A model generated the notes under the pieces. It did not search any database. It was not told the origin of the DNA and saw only the letters and a program-made list of their open reading frames with translations. Below, one piece after another: positions 24,851-37,212 of a stretch of DNA of 64,000 bases (position 1 is its first letter; each line of letters opens with the position of its first letter). The stretch is taken from positions 126,393 through 190,392 of the forward strand of contig NZ_LMDB01000001.1 in NCBI RefSeq assembly GCF_001425005.1, read 5' to 3'. The stretch is from Duganella sp. Root336D2 (GTDB lineage Bacteria > Pseudomonadota > Gammaproteobacteria > Burkholderiales > Burkholderiaceae_D). The position numbers were made by a program, and so were the translations under genes.

Positions 24851-26692
24851 TTATTGGTCCAGCTGCTTCTGCGTCTGGTACAGGCGCGCATAGATGCCGC
24901 CTTTCGCCAGCAGCGCTTGGTGGCTGCCCTGCTCAGTAATCGAGCCGGCCGCCATCACCACGATGCGGTCGGCGTTCTCAATGGTGGACAGGCGGTGCGC
25001 GATGACGACCGTAGTCCGGCCTTCCATCAGCTTTTCCAACGCAGCCTGCACCTGCCGTTCGGTCTCGGTATCCAGCGCACTGGTCGCCTCGTCCAGGATC
25101 AGGATCGGCGCGTCCTTGTACAAGGCGCGCGCGATGGCCAGGCGCTGGCGCTGGCCGCCTGACAGGCGCGTAGCATTCTCGCCGACCTCGGTCTGGTAGC
25201 CCTGCGGCTGGCGCATGATGAAGTCGTGCGCATTTGCCGCACGCGACGCCGCCTCAACCCGCGCCATGTCCGGCGCAGGATCGCCGTAAGCGATATTGGC
25301 CGCCAGCGTATCGTTGAACAGCACCACATCCTGGCTCACCAGCGCGATCTTGCTGCGCAGCTCGGGCAGGCTGTATTCGCGCAGGTCCACGCCATCCAGC
25401 AGGATGCGGCCGCTGCCAACGTCGTAGAAGCGCGGCAGCAGGCCGGCCAGCGTCGTCTTGCCGCTGCCCGAGCCGCCAACCAGCGCCACCGTTTCGCCGG
25501 CTGCAATGTCGAGCGACACGGAACGCAGCGCCGGTGCAGCTTCCGGGTCGTCCACGTTGTAGCGGAAGCCGACGTCGACCAGCTCGATGCGGCCTTTGAC
25601 GTTTTCGGCGCTGCGCGTACCGGTATCCGCCTCCATCGGCGCATCGATCAAGCCGAATACTGACTCCGCCGCAGCCAGGCCGCGCTGCAGCGGTTCGTTG
25701 AGCTTGGTCAGGTTCTTGATCGGGCCCTGCAAGGACATCAGGCAGGTGATGAAGGCAACGAAAGCACCCGGGGTCAGTGCGCCGGCCTGCGCGCGCAGCA
25801 AGGCGTAATAGATCACGGCCGACAGCGTGGCGCCGACCATCAGCATGATCAGGCCCGAGTTCATCGCGGCGGTCGAGGCGTGCTTCACCGCCAGTTGGCG
25901 GTTCAGCTTCACGACTTCTTCAAAACGCTTTTCCTCGTAAGGCTGGCCGCCGTAAATCTTCACCACCCGCTGGCCGCCGATGCTTTCGTCCAGCACGCGG
26001 GTCAGTTCGCCCATTGCCTGCTGGGCGCTGGAGCTGAGGCGGCGCATGCGGCGCGCCGCAATCGTCACCACCAGCGCCACCAGCGGCAGCAGCACGAGGC
26101 AGAACAGGGCCAGTTTCCAGTCGATATCGAACAGGTTGCCGAGGAAGCCGACCACCGCCACCGTATCGCGCACGGCGATGGTGAACACGCTCAAGCCGGC
26201 CTGGGTCACCTGGGTCGCATCAAACGCAATGCGCGACAAGGTGGTGCCGGTCGAAGACTGGTCGAAATAGCGGTTCGGCAGGCGCAACACGCGCGCGAAC
26301 ATCTTCTCGCGCACATTGGCCTGCACGCGTTGCGTCAGCCACGCCGAGCCGTAGTCGCCAATGAACGTGCTGACCATGCGCAGCAGCGCAAGAGCCATGA
26401 TCAGGGCCGGGATCGCCCACATGGCAGCAGCGCCGGGGTCGCTCGGCAGGATGCGCTCAAGCCAGCCATGGATGGTCGCCAGCGCGCCGCTCTGCGGCGC
26501 GGCGCCAGCCGCGCCCGGCTGCACCGCGTCGACCACGTTCTGCAGCTGGCGGATCAGCAGCACATCGGTCAGCGAAGCCACGCCCACGCCGACCAGGGTC
26601 ATCAGGGCGGCCCACTTATAGGGGAGGAATTCCTTGAGCAGGCGGACGTAGAGTTGGCGGCTTTGCACTATGGTGTGGGGAGAGATTGGCAA
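24851..26692 (-). CDS. msbA: Lipid A export permease/ATP-binding protein MsbA
   Basis: An ABC exporter half-transporter of 613 residues: six membrane helices in the first 330 residues and a C-terminal nucleotide-binding domain with Walker A GGSGSGKTT, signature LSGGQRQRLAIARAL, Walker B ILILDEATSALD and switch His in VIAHRLS. Length and motifs fit MsbA, which flips core lipid A across the inner membrane as a homodimer. Its stop codon abuts that of the convergent cytochrome gene, and it is divergent from the PEP-mutase-like gene. Confidence 0.88.
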   Translation of the reverse strand: MPISPHTIVQSRQLYVRLLKEFLPYKWAALMTLVGVGVASLTDVLLIRQLQNVVDAVQPGAAGAAPQSGALATIHGWLERILPSDPGAAAMWAIPALIMALALLRMVSTFIGDYGSAWLTQRVQANVREKMFARVLRLPNRYFDQSSTGTTLSRIAFDATQVTQAGLSVFTIAVRDTVAVVGFLGNLFDIDWKLALFCLVLLPLVALVVTIAARRMRRLSSSAQQAMGELTRVLDESIGGQRVVKIYGGQPYEEKRFEEVVKLNRQLAVKHASTAAMNSGLIMLMVGATLSAVIYYALLRAQAGALTPGAFVAFITCLMSLQGPIKNLTKLNEPLQRGLAAAESVFGLIDAPMEADTGTRSAENVKGRIELVDVGFRYNVDDPEAAPALRSVSLDIAAGETVALVGGSGSGKTTLAGLLPRFYDVGSGRILLDGVDLREYSLPELRSKIALVSQDVVLFNDTLAANIAYGDPAPDMARVEAASRAANAHDFIMRQPQGYQTEVGENATRLSGGQRQRLAIARALYKDAPILILDEATSALDTETERQVQAALEKLMEGRTTVVIAHRLSTIENADRIVVMAAGSITEQGSHQALLAKGGIYARLYQTQKQLDQ

Positions 26693-26768
26693 GCCCGAAT
26701 TGTACCAAAGCAGGAATGCGGGAACCGTGGCAGAATGGCCTGCTCCCCAATGTTAAGGAAAAAACCAC

Positions 26769-27566
26769 ATGCGCAACGACACCCAATTCCACGCGCTGCA
26801 CCAGGATGGCCTCCTGCTGCTCGCCAATTGCTGGGACGGTGGTACCGCCCGCATCGCTGCCCTGGCCGGCGCCAAGGCGCTTGCCACCAGCAGCGCCGCC
26901 GTCGCCTGGGGCCACGGCTACGCCGACGGCTCCCAGCTGCCGACCGCCCTGCTGCTGGAAACCGTACGCGACATCGTCCGCGCCAGCGCCCTGCCGCTGA
27001 CGGTCGATATCGAAGACGGCTATTCTTCCGATCCGGAAGTGGTCGGCCAGTTTGTCGGCCAGCTGGCACAGGCCGGCGTGGTCGGCATCAATATTGAAGA
27101 TGGCAGCGCAACGCCAGAGCTGCTGGCGCGCAAGATCAACGCGGCACGCGCGGCGGCCAAGGCGGCCGGCATCGACCTGTATATCAATGCCCGTTGCGAC
27201 GTCTACCTGCGCGGCTTGGCCGAGCCGGGCGCGCGCGTGGCGGAAACGCTGCGCCGGGCGGCCCTGTACCAGGAGGCAGGCGCCAGCGGCCTGTTCGCGC
27301 CGGGCGTGAGCGACGAAGGCGAAATGGCCGCCCTTGCCAAAGGCACAACGATGCCGCTCAATGTGCTGGCCCGGCCGAACCTGCCCGCGCCGGCGCGCCT
27401 GGCAGAACTGGGCGTACGCCGGCTCAGCGCCGGTTCGGCCCCGGCTGAGGTAATGATGGGCCGCTTGCGGGTGTACATGGAACGCTTTCACCAGACCGGC
27501 GCCATCGACGATGAGCAGGCCTTTGATTACGGCCCGCTCAACGCCTTGATGTCTACTGCACGATAG
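26769..27566 (+). CDS. Isocitrate lyase/PEP mutase-family enzyme
   Basis: A protein of 265 residues with the (beta/alpha)8 barrel of the PEP mutase superfamily: LLANCWDGGTARIAALAG, a magnesium-binding acid in LTVDIEDGYSS, GINIEDG and NARCDVYL. The KKCGH signature of isocitrate lyase is absent, so it is not a glyoxylate-cycle enzyme; carboxyphosphonoenolpyruvate-type C-C or C-P lyase activity on a small keto acid is possible. An AAGGA site precedes the ATG. It is a single gene, divergent from msbA and overlapping the convergent secreted protein by 14 bases. Substrate unknown. Confidence 0.8.
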   Translation: MRNDTQFHALHQDGLLLLANCWDGGTARIAALAGAKALATSSAAVAWGHGYADGSQLPTALLLETVRDIVRASALPLTVDIEDGYSSDPEVVGQFVGQLAQAGVVGINIEDGSATPELLARKINAARAAAKAAGIDLYINARCDVYLRGLAEPGARVAETLRRAALYQEAGASGLFAPGVSDEGEMAALAKGTTMPLNVLARPNLPAPARLAELGVRRLSAGSAPAEVMMGRLRVYMERFHQTGAIDDEQAFDYGPLNALMSTAR

Positions 27567-27960
27567 TGGCTGGTTCGCTCCAGTAGAAGTACAGGTCCTT
27601 GGTCCGTCCCGGCTGCACTTGCACCTCGCGGCGCTGGACCTGTCCATCGGCAGCCGTTGCCGTCACCCGGTAGCGGCCGGGTTCCAGGTTGACAAACATC
27701 AGCGGCCCGGCGTCATGGGCGTTGACGTTGGTGTGCCCCTTCGTGTCGGAGATTTCAACCTGCACGTCGGAACGGTACTCGCCGGTGCCGCGCGTCGCGA
27801 AGGTCATGCGCACGTTGTAATCGGGCTTACTGGCCAGCATCTGGCCGCGCTCTTCAAGGCCAACGCCGCCGGTAACGAATTGCGGCTCATCGGCCGCCAC
27901 TGCTGCGCCAAGGGCGCTGCAAGCCAGGGTGAAGGCGAAAGTTATGTTTCGTACAAGCAT
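27553..27960 (-). CDS. Small secreted protein with carboxypeptidase-regulatory-like fold
   Basis: A protein of 135 residues with a signal peptide ending AAVAAD. The mature part is beta-rich, with LMFVNLEPGRYRVTATAADGQVQRREVQVQPGRT, the pattern of a carboxypeptidase-regulatory or transthyretin-like beta sandwich. An excellent AGGAG seven bases upstream fixes the start at the ATG before LVRNIT. Two Trp/Tyr-rich residues near the end (YFYWSE) may form a surface patch. Probably periplasmic; function unknown. It is monocistronic. Confidence 0.68.
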   Translation of the reverse strand: MLVRNITFAFTLACSALGAAVAADEPQFVTGGVGLEERGQMLASKPDYNVRMTFATRGTGEYRSDVQVEISDTKGHTNVNAHDAGPLMFVNLEPGRYRVTATAADGQVQRREVQVQPGRTKDLYFYWSEPATIVQ

Positions 27961-28097
27961 GATGCACTCCTTTCCTTTTTCAGGCCTGCCGCCAGTATTC
28001 GCCCGTCGCGGCCGGCACGCTATCAGCCATCGTGTCGTATCCATGTCGGGGAAAGCCTACATAACCCTATTTCCGGAGTTGCCAAACTGATAGACTC

Positions 28098-28126
28098 TTG
28101 AACTTTGCTAGCAACAGTTTTAATCA
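28098..28126 (+). promoter_or_regulatory. Candidate promoter with internal palindrome before the second TonB receptor
   Basis: TTGAAC (28098-28103) resembles a -35; TTTAAT (28119-28124, 15-bp spacing) or TAATCA (17-bp spacing) could be the -10. The spacer holds a perfect 10-bp palindrome TTGCTAGCAA (28105-28114), suited to a repressor. The receptor start is about 45 bp downstream. Elements seen; activity inferred. Confidence 0.35.
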
Positions 28127-28170
28127 ACGTTGCAAAAATAATCATATCCAGCAAGGCACTAGGGGTAATC

Positions 28171-30408
28171 ATGTCGAATTGCGGGGCGAATCTGCGCCCG
28201 ACCATGCTGGCGGCCGCCGTCTCCAGCATACTTTGCGCGCCGGTACTGGCGCAAAGCCAAACCGAAGAGCCGCTGCCGGAAGTCCTCGTGACGGCCCAGC
28301 GTGTCGTTGCGCCCGAATCGCGCACGCCGGTCGCGATGTCGGTGCTGACCGCAGGGCAACTCGACAAGCTCGGCATCGACAATGCCGCCGGCATCGGCAA
28401 GCGCCTGCCCAATGTGCACCTGGACGGCGCCCCGGACGGCCTGCGCATCACGATTCGCGGCGTATCGAATTCCGACGTGACCGAAAAAGGCGACCCTTCG
28501 GCCGCCTTCATGCAGGACGGTATTTATATCGCCCGCCCGCAAGCCCAGACCCTGGGCTTCCTCGACGTCGACCGCATCGAAGTATTACGCGGCCCGCAAG
28601 GTACCCTGTACGGCCGCAATACGACGGCCGGCCTGGTGAACGTGATCAGCAATGCACCGGTCCAGCATTGGGAAGGCGCGGCCAGCCTCGCGCTGGGCAA
28701 TTTCAACGCGCGTACGGCATCCGGCATGTTGAATGTCCCGCTCAACGACAAGCTGGCGCTGCGCGCCGCAGTCGCGGTCAACAAGCATGCCAGCTACCTG
28801 CGCAACGGCCAGGGCACCGGTTACGAACTGGGACAGGACCGCGACGACCGTGCGGCGCGCCTGTCGGCCAAACTGGCGCTGGGTCCTTCGGCCTCGCTGC
28901 TGCTGCGCTATGAGCATGCCACGCAAAACGGCAATATCGACAACGTCGTCCCGGACAGCAATTTCTACAAAGGCGTCGGCGCGGGACAGCCGCAATGGTT
29001 CGACGCCGGCAGCGATGCGCAGCTTACCAACGCCTTTACGCCCTTCAATACGCGGCTCGAACAAGGCTACAGCCACAAATCGACCGACAGTCTTGGCGCC
29101 GAACTGTCATGGAAACTGGGCCCGGCTACGCTGGATTACCTTGGTTCGCACCGCAAGAATGACCACGACTTCCTGGCCAATTTCTATTACCGCGTGCTGC
29201 CGACCCTCGCGATCGGCGTGCACGAAAATTTCTGGGGCGACCAGCGCCAGGATTCCCACGAATTGCGCCTGTCGTCCAACGGCAGCGGGCCGCTGAAAGC
29301 CCAGGGCGGCGTTTACTACTTTCGCGAAGAGTCGCACCAGCTCTATGTCTTCCGCGACCTGCAGCTGGTGAAGCTGCCGCCGTATTACGTCTTCCCGCAT
29401 GGTCCGACCGTTTCGCGCAGCAAGGCCGCTTTCGGACAGCTCACTTACAGCGTGACGCCGGCGCTGCGCGCCACTGCCGGCCTGCGCTACACGGATGACG
29501 AGAAATCGCGCGTTGGTTCGACCAATTTCCAGCAGGCGCGCGAATTCAACGCCGCCACCGACTTCAAAATGCTGAACGACGCCAAACTGGCCACGCATAA
29601 GGCCACCTGGAAGCTTGGCGCCGAGCTCGACCTGGCCCCGGCGACGATGGCCTACGCCAGCGTCGCCACCGGCTACAAGTCCGGCGGCTTCAATGACGGC
29701 TGCCTGGCAGGATCAAGCGCGCTGGGCATTCCCTGCCCCGCGGTGATCGCAGTGCCGGCGGAAACCCTGTTCTACCAGCCGGAAACGCTGAAATCCTGGG
29801 AAGCCGGCCTTAAAAGCCGTTTCTGGAACAGGCGCGCCAGCCTGAACCTGGCGGTCTTCCATTACGACTACACCAACCTGCAATTGTCCGGCGTGGCCAT
29901 CGTTGCCGGCGCGCCGCGCTTCGTGACCCGGAACGCCGGCGCCGCCAGCGTCAGGGGGCTCGAACTGGACGGCCAGCTACGTGCGACTTCCGCCGACAGT
30001 TTCAGCTATGCCCTGACGCTGCTCGATGCCCATTACGTGAGCTACAAGCCGGATGGCGTGGTGTCATGGGCCGGCCAAGCGCTGGACCGGGCGCCCCATT
30101 CGGTCCTCTCTCTTGGCTGGGACCATACTTTCCGCGTGCCTGGCGCAGCGCTTACCTCCAGCATCAATGCACGGCGCAGCGCGGCTTACAACATCAGCGT
30201 CTCCAGCCAGCTGCTGCAGTACCGCGTTCCGTCGCGCACCTCCGGCGACCTGTCGCTGGCGTACCGTCCCGATGGCGCCAGCTGGAGCCTCTTGGCGCAT
30301 GTGAAAAACCTTGGAAACAAGGTGCAGCCTGTCACCATCGACAGCTTCGGCATGGCTGCCCCAAGCGAACCAAGGACGTTTGATATTCGATTCGACTACC
30401 ATTTTTGA
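28171..30408 (+). CDS. TonB-dependent receptor, first gene of isoprenoid-like operon
   Basis: An outer-membrane receptor of 745 residues: signal peptide ending VLAQ, TonB-box-like EVLVTAQRV, plug domain (about 40-160; LRITIRGVSN, RIEVLRGPQGTLYGRNTTAGLVNVIS) and a barrel ending in FDIRFDYHF. The start has an AGGGG site four bases away; the frame is open 22 codons upstream, but those codons lie in the AT-rich promoter stretch. Twelve bases downstream begins a chain of overlapping genes for a CruF-like protein, an MpaB/Lcp-like oxygenase and signalling proteins, so the ligand may be an isoprenoid or its breakdown product. That link is inference. Confidence 0.85.
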   Translation: MSNCGANLRPTMLAAAVSSILCAPVLAQSQTEEPLPEVLVTAQRVVAPESRTPVAMSVLTAGQLDKLGIDNAAGIGKRLPNVHLDGAPDGLRITIRGVSNSDVTEKGDPSAAFMQDGIYIARPQAQTLGFLDVDRIEVLRGPQGTLYGRNTTAGLVNVISNAPVQHWEGAASLALGNFNARTASGMLNVPLNDKLALRAAVAVNKHASYLRNGQGTGYELGQDRDDRAARLSAKLALGPSASLLLRYEHATQNGNIDNVVPDSNFYKGVGAGQPQWFDAGSDAQLTNAFTPFNTRLEQGYSHKSTDSLGAELSWKLGPATLDYLGSHRKNDHDFLANFYYRVLPTLAIGVHENFWGDQRQDSHELRLSSNGSGPLKAQGGVYYFREESHQLYVFRDLQLVKLPPYYVFPHGPTVSRSKAAFGQLTYSVTPALRATAGLRYTDDEKSRVGSTNFQQAREFNAATDFKMLNDAKLATHKATWKLGAELDLAPATMAYASVATGYKSGGFNDGCLAGSSALGIPCPAVIAVPAETLFYQPETLKSWEAGLKSRFWNRRASLNLAVFHYDYTNLQLSGVAIVAGAPRFVTRNAGAASVRGLELDGQLRATSADSFSYALTLLDAHYVSYKPDGVVSWAGQALDRAPHSVLSLGWDHTFRVPGAALTSSINARRSAAYNISVSSQLLQYRVPSRTSGDLSLAYRPDGASWSLLAHVKNLGNKVQPVTIDSFGMAAPSEPRTFDIRFDYHF

Positions 30409-30419
30409 CCCGGAGACTT

Positions 30420-31220
30420 ATGAAGTCGCTGCTGAACCAACTACCCCGCCTCACCCTCGTTCTCCTGGCGGGCTTCCTGGTCGCGCTTGCATCGCGCAGC
30501 TGGGGTGAGACGACGACGCTGCTGATCGTCAGTTCGATCCTGATGTTTGCCTGCTGCTGGGCGAGCGCGAGCCATTTCCTCGGGCATGCGCCGGCTTTCC
30601 GCTTCGTCGTCATCGGCCTGGTGGTGGGCTGGTTCGCCGAGGAGATGGGCGCACGTTATGGCTGGTTCTTCGGTTCGTACACTTACACCGAGGTGCTGGG
30701 CCCGAGAATCGGCTCCGTGCCTTTCATCATTCCGCTGATGTGGTTCGCCCTGTGCTACGTCGCTTATGTGATCGCCAACCTGATCGTCTGGCAAACGCCG
30801 ACCGACGGCGTGCCATCGACCCTGATGACCTTCATCATGGCCTTCCTTGGCGCCATGATCGTCACCGCCTACGACCTGGGCGCCGATCCCTATATGGTAT
30901 TCACGCTCAAGGCCTGGATCATGACCAGGACCGATGGCGGCTGGTTCGGCGAAACCCTGCAGGGCTTTGTCGGCTGGATGACTGTCGCATTCGTGATCAT
31001 TTACGGCTTCCGCCTGACGTTGCGCAAGAAGCCGTCGGTTCCAAGCAGCCGCATTACGCCGCTCTACGCACTGGTGCCGCTGCTGATTTACGGCGGCAGC
31101 ATGGTATTCCAGGCCCTCAAGGGCAATCCGATCGAGACCCGCACCATCGCGCTGTTCGCCATGGGCATTCCAGTCCTGACCGGCCTTTGCGGCTGGATGC
31201 GCTGGAAGGAAGGAAAATGA
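30420..31220 (+). CDS. CruF-like carotenoid biosynthesis membrane protein (DUF422)
   Basis: An inner-membrane protein of 266 residues with about seven or eight helices. Family hallmarks are FAEEMGARYGWFFGSYTYTEVLGPRIGSVPFIIPLMWFAL and AYDLGADPYM, typical of CruF/CrtC2-like carotenoid hydratases that add water to the psi end group of carotenes. A GGAG site precedes the start; the frame is open five codons upstream but without support. The next gene starts inside its stop (ATGA). No other carotenoid gene is in the window, so the substrate could be another polyene or isoprenoid. Confidence 0.78.
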   Translation: MKSLLNQLPRLTLVLLAGFLVALASRSWGETTTLLIVSSILMFACCWASASHFLGHAPAFRFVVIGLVVGWFAEEMGARYGWFFGSYTYTEVLGPRIGSVPFIIPLMWFALCYVAYVIANLIVWQTPTDGVPSTLMTFIMAFLGAMIVTAYDLGADPYMVFTLKAWIMTRTDGGWFGETLQGFVGWMTVAFVIIYGFRLTLRKKPSVPSSRITPLYALVPLLIYGGSMVFQALKGNPIETRTIALFAMGIPVLTGLCGWMRWKEGK

Positions 31221-32574
31221 ACGCACCCGTTGCGATAGCGCCTACCCTGCGCGCCGATCCGCTCGCCGATGACACCATAGCGGCTATCCTGCATGGCCAT
31301 GACGGCAGCCAGTGGGACGCCATTGCAATCGTCAATCGCCTGCTCGGCCAGTGGCAAAGCAACGCCATCATCGGCGATTGGCGCGCGCCGGAAGGCACGC
31401 CGGCTCCGATTGCCTCGGCACTGGAAGCCTTCCTCGCCGCCGGCTCCAGGCTGCCTGAATGGGCCGATGGCGCCCGCATTGCACGCGCGGAAGAACTGTT
31501 CTTCGACATGAGCATGCTGTCCTGCAGCCTGCTGTTCTGCGCCAGCCTGCCCGAATGCTATGTGGTGCCGGACCTGGCGGGCGTGCTGCACGTCGCCGGC
31601 CAGCTTGAGGCGCACACCGATTACCGCGTGCGCGCCACTGCAGCCATGATCTTCCCGGTCATGATGCACGGCGGCCTGACCAGCGCGGAAGGCGGCGGCG
31701 TGGCGCAGATCCTCAAAGTGCGCCTGATCCACGCCACCATCCGTCACCTGATCTTGCGCGGCAATCCTTCCGACGCCGTGCTGGATGGCGGTGGCGCCGT
31801 GGCGCCGATGGATGCGCCTTGCCGCAATGTACACGACACGCTGTATAACCATGGCTGGGATGTCGCGGCCGACGGCCTGCCTTGCAACCAGGAAGAACTG
31901 GCCTACACCCTGCTCACCTTCCATTACATCTTCCTGCGCGGCCTGCGCAAGCTTGGCCTTGGCTTGCCGCAGCAGGATGAGGAAGCCTACCTGCACACCT
32001 GGAATGTGGTCGGCCATATCCTCGGCATCGAGTCCAGCCTGATGCCGCAGACCATGCAGCAGGCCGAAGCCAGCTTCAACGAAATCCAGGCCCGCGCCAG
32101 GCTGTCGCCCTACCTGCCCGATACGCGTCCGGAGCTTGGTGCGGCCTTGATGAAGGCCATGCAGGACCAGATCCCGCTGCGCATCCTGAAGCCGTTCCCG
32201 GTCCTGCTCACCCGCTACCTGTGCGGCAAGTCCGCCCGCGCCGACCTGGCGCTCAACCAGCGCGTCAACCTGCTGTCGCGCGCCCTGTTCATCAGCGGCA
32301 TGCTCGCGGTGCGCGGCGTGGACGCCCTGGTGCGGCTGGTGTTCCCCAACTTTTCGATCTGCCGCATGATTACCCGCGTCTTCGGCTACCAGTTCACCGT
32401 GAAATTCCTGATGGACCAGACCCGCCCCCTGAAACTCCCGCCCGCGGTCCTGAACCAGGTCGACCACGCCGTGCGCGGCTGGGGCAAGGATCCCAAGGCT
32501 CCGGCCTGGATGAATGCTTTGGAAGCGCGCCTGGCCGGCCGTGGCCCGGCCAAGCCGGCAGGAGACCAGCAGCC

Positions 32575-32581
<7 letters not shown>
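31217..32581 (+). CDS. MpaB/latex-clearing-like oxygenase (DUF2236)
   Basis: A protein of 454 residues, mainly helical, of the family that includes latex-clearing protein (a b-type haem dioxygenase cutting polyisoprene) and MpaB (cleaves a farnesyl chain). The core helix [13 protein letters not shown] and the later [14 protein letters not shown] and [16 protein letters not shown] carry the conserved Arg, Thr and His residues expected around the haem. No signal peptide is visible, so the enzyme is probably cytoplasmic or membrane-associated; secreted latex-clearing proteins have one. Its position between a CruF-like gene and a sensor kinase points to oxidative cleavage of an isoprenoid. Substrate is inferred. 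Confidence 0.75.
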
Positions 32582-36026
<3,445 letters not shown>

Positions 36027-36030
<4 letters not shown>

Positions 36031-36923
36031 ACCAAAAGGTCTTGATCGCGGATGATGACGGAATCAACCGCCAGGTTCTCGCCACCTTGCTGAAACCGGA
36101 GTACGTCGTATTGCTCGCCAAGACAGGCGAGCAGGCCATCGAGCGGGCGCAGCGCCACCTGCCCGACCTGCTGATGCTGGACGTGATGTTGCCCGACATG
36201 GACGGCTACGAAGTATTGCGCCGCCTGCGCGCCGATCCTGCCACCGCCCAGATTGAAGTCATCTTCATCACCGGCATGGGGCGGCCTGAGGACGAGGCAC
36301 GCGGCCTCAAGCTGGGCGCCGCCGATTACATCACCAAGCCCTTCAACAGCACGGTTGTGATGGCGCGCGTCGCCACCCACCTGGAAGTGGTGCGCCAGCG
36401 CCGCATGCTGGAACACCTGGCGCATATCGATGGCTTGACCGAACTGGCCAACCGCCGCCGCTTCGATGAAGTCTATGAAAGCGAATGGCAGCGCGCCTCA
36501 CGCCATGCGCACACGATTTCAGTAGCGCTGCTGGACATCGACTGCTTTAAGCAGTACAACGATCATTACGGTCACCCGGCCGGCGACCGCGCCCTGCGGG
36601 CCGTGGCCCGCGTCGCACGCAGCGCCATGCGCCGTCCATGCGATGTAGCGGCCCGCTACGGCGGCGAGGAACTGGTGGTCCTGATGCCGGAAACCGATGC
36701 CGCGCAAGCCTTGTATGTGGCTGAAGGCATCCGGGAAGCGGTGGCACAGCTCCTGATTCCCCACCAGCAGTCCATCGCCAGCCCGGTCCTGACCGTCAGT
36801 ATCGGCGGCGCCACCCTGCCCGCGGGAAGCCAGGAAACGGCGCCGGCACTGTTCGATGCCGCCGATGCTGCCCTGTACCGCGCCAAGGAGGCCGGCCGCA
36901 ACCGCGTCAACTGGAGGATGTGA
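36027..36923 (+). CDS. REC-GGDEF response regulator (PleD-like diguanylate cyclase)
   Basis: A cytoplasmic protein of 298 residues: a receiver (1-120; DDD acid triad, Asp about 53 in [13 protein letters not shown], Lys in ITKPFN) and a GGDEF domain with the active motif GGEEL near residue 212 and an RPCD inhibitory site five residues before it. It should make cyclic di-GMP when phosphorylated, with product inhibition. It overlaps the hybrid kinase by ATGA, making it the obvious output of that kinase. The acylphosphatase gene begins in its stop codon. Confidence 0.9.
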
Positions 36924-37201
36924 TGGCCAAGCGATTGATGATCGAAGGTCTGGTGCAAGGCGTCGGCTACCGCTACGCGCTTGCGGAACGGGCAACCGCG
37001 CTCGGCCTGGCGGGCTGGGTTCGCAACCGCGCCAACGGCGCCGTGGAAGCCAGCGTGCATGGTCCAGCCGACGCCGTGAAAGCCATCATTGAATGGGCGC
37101 ACCGTGGCCCGGGCGCTGCGCGTGTCAGCCACGTCCATGTCGCGGACGACCCGGAAGCGGCGCCGCCGGGCGCCACCTTCGATATCCGTCCCACGCTCTA
37201 G
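36923..37201 (+). CDS. Acylphosphatase
   Basis: A protein of 92 residues with the acylphosphatase signature: LMIEGLVQGVGYRYALAERATALGLAGWVRNRANGAVEA, including the phosphate-loop Arg (GYRY) and catalytic Asn (VRNRANG). It hydrolyses acyl phosphates such as carbamoyl or acetyl phosphate in the cytoplasm. Overlap with the upstream GGDEF gene (TGATG) places it last in the operon, where it could tune acyl-phosphate levels or act on receiver phosphorylation; that link is speculation. It converges on the Lnt-like gene 12 bases away. Confidence 0.9.
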   Translation: MAKRLMIEGLVQGVGYRYALAERATALGLAGWVRNRANGAVEASVHGPADAVKAIIEWAHRGPGAARVSHVHVADDPEAAPPGATFDIRPTL

Positions 37202-37212
37202 TACGCCAACGC

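Noticed and set aside
26769-27566. Isocitrate lyase of the glyoxylate cycle
   Set aside because: The protein is about half the length and lacks the KKCGH catalytic motif.
32221-32574. Upstream extension of the hybrid kinase (118 codons)
   Set aside because: It reads Arg/Pro/Gly-rich sequence in a wrong frame of the oxygenase gene; the chosen ATG begins a clean signal peptide.
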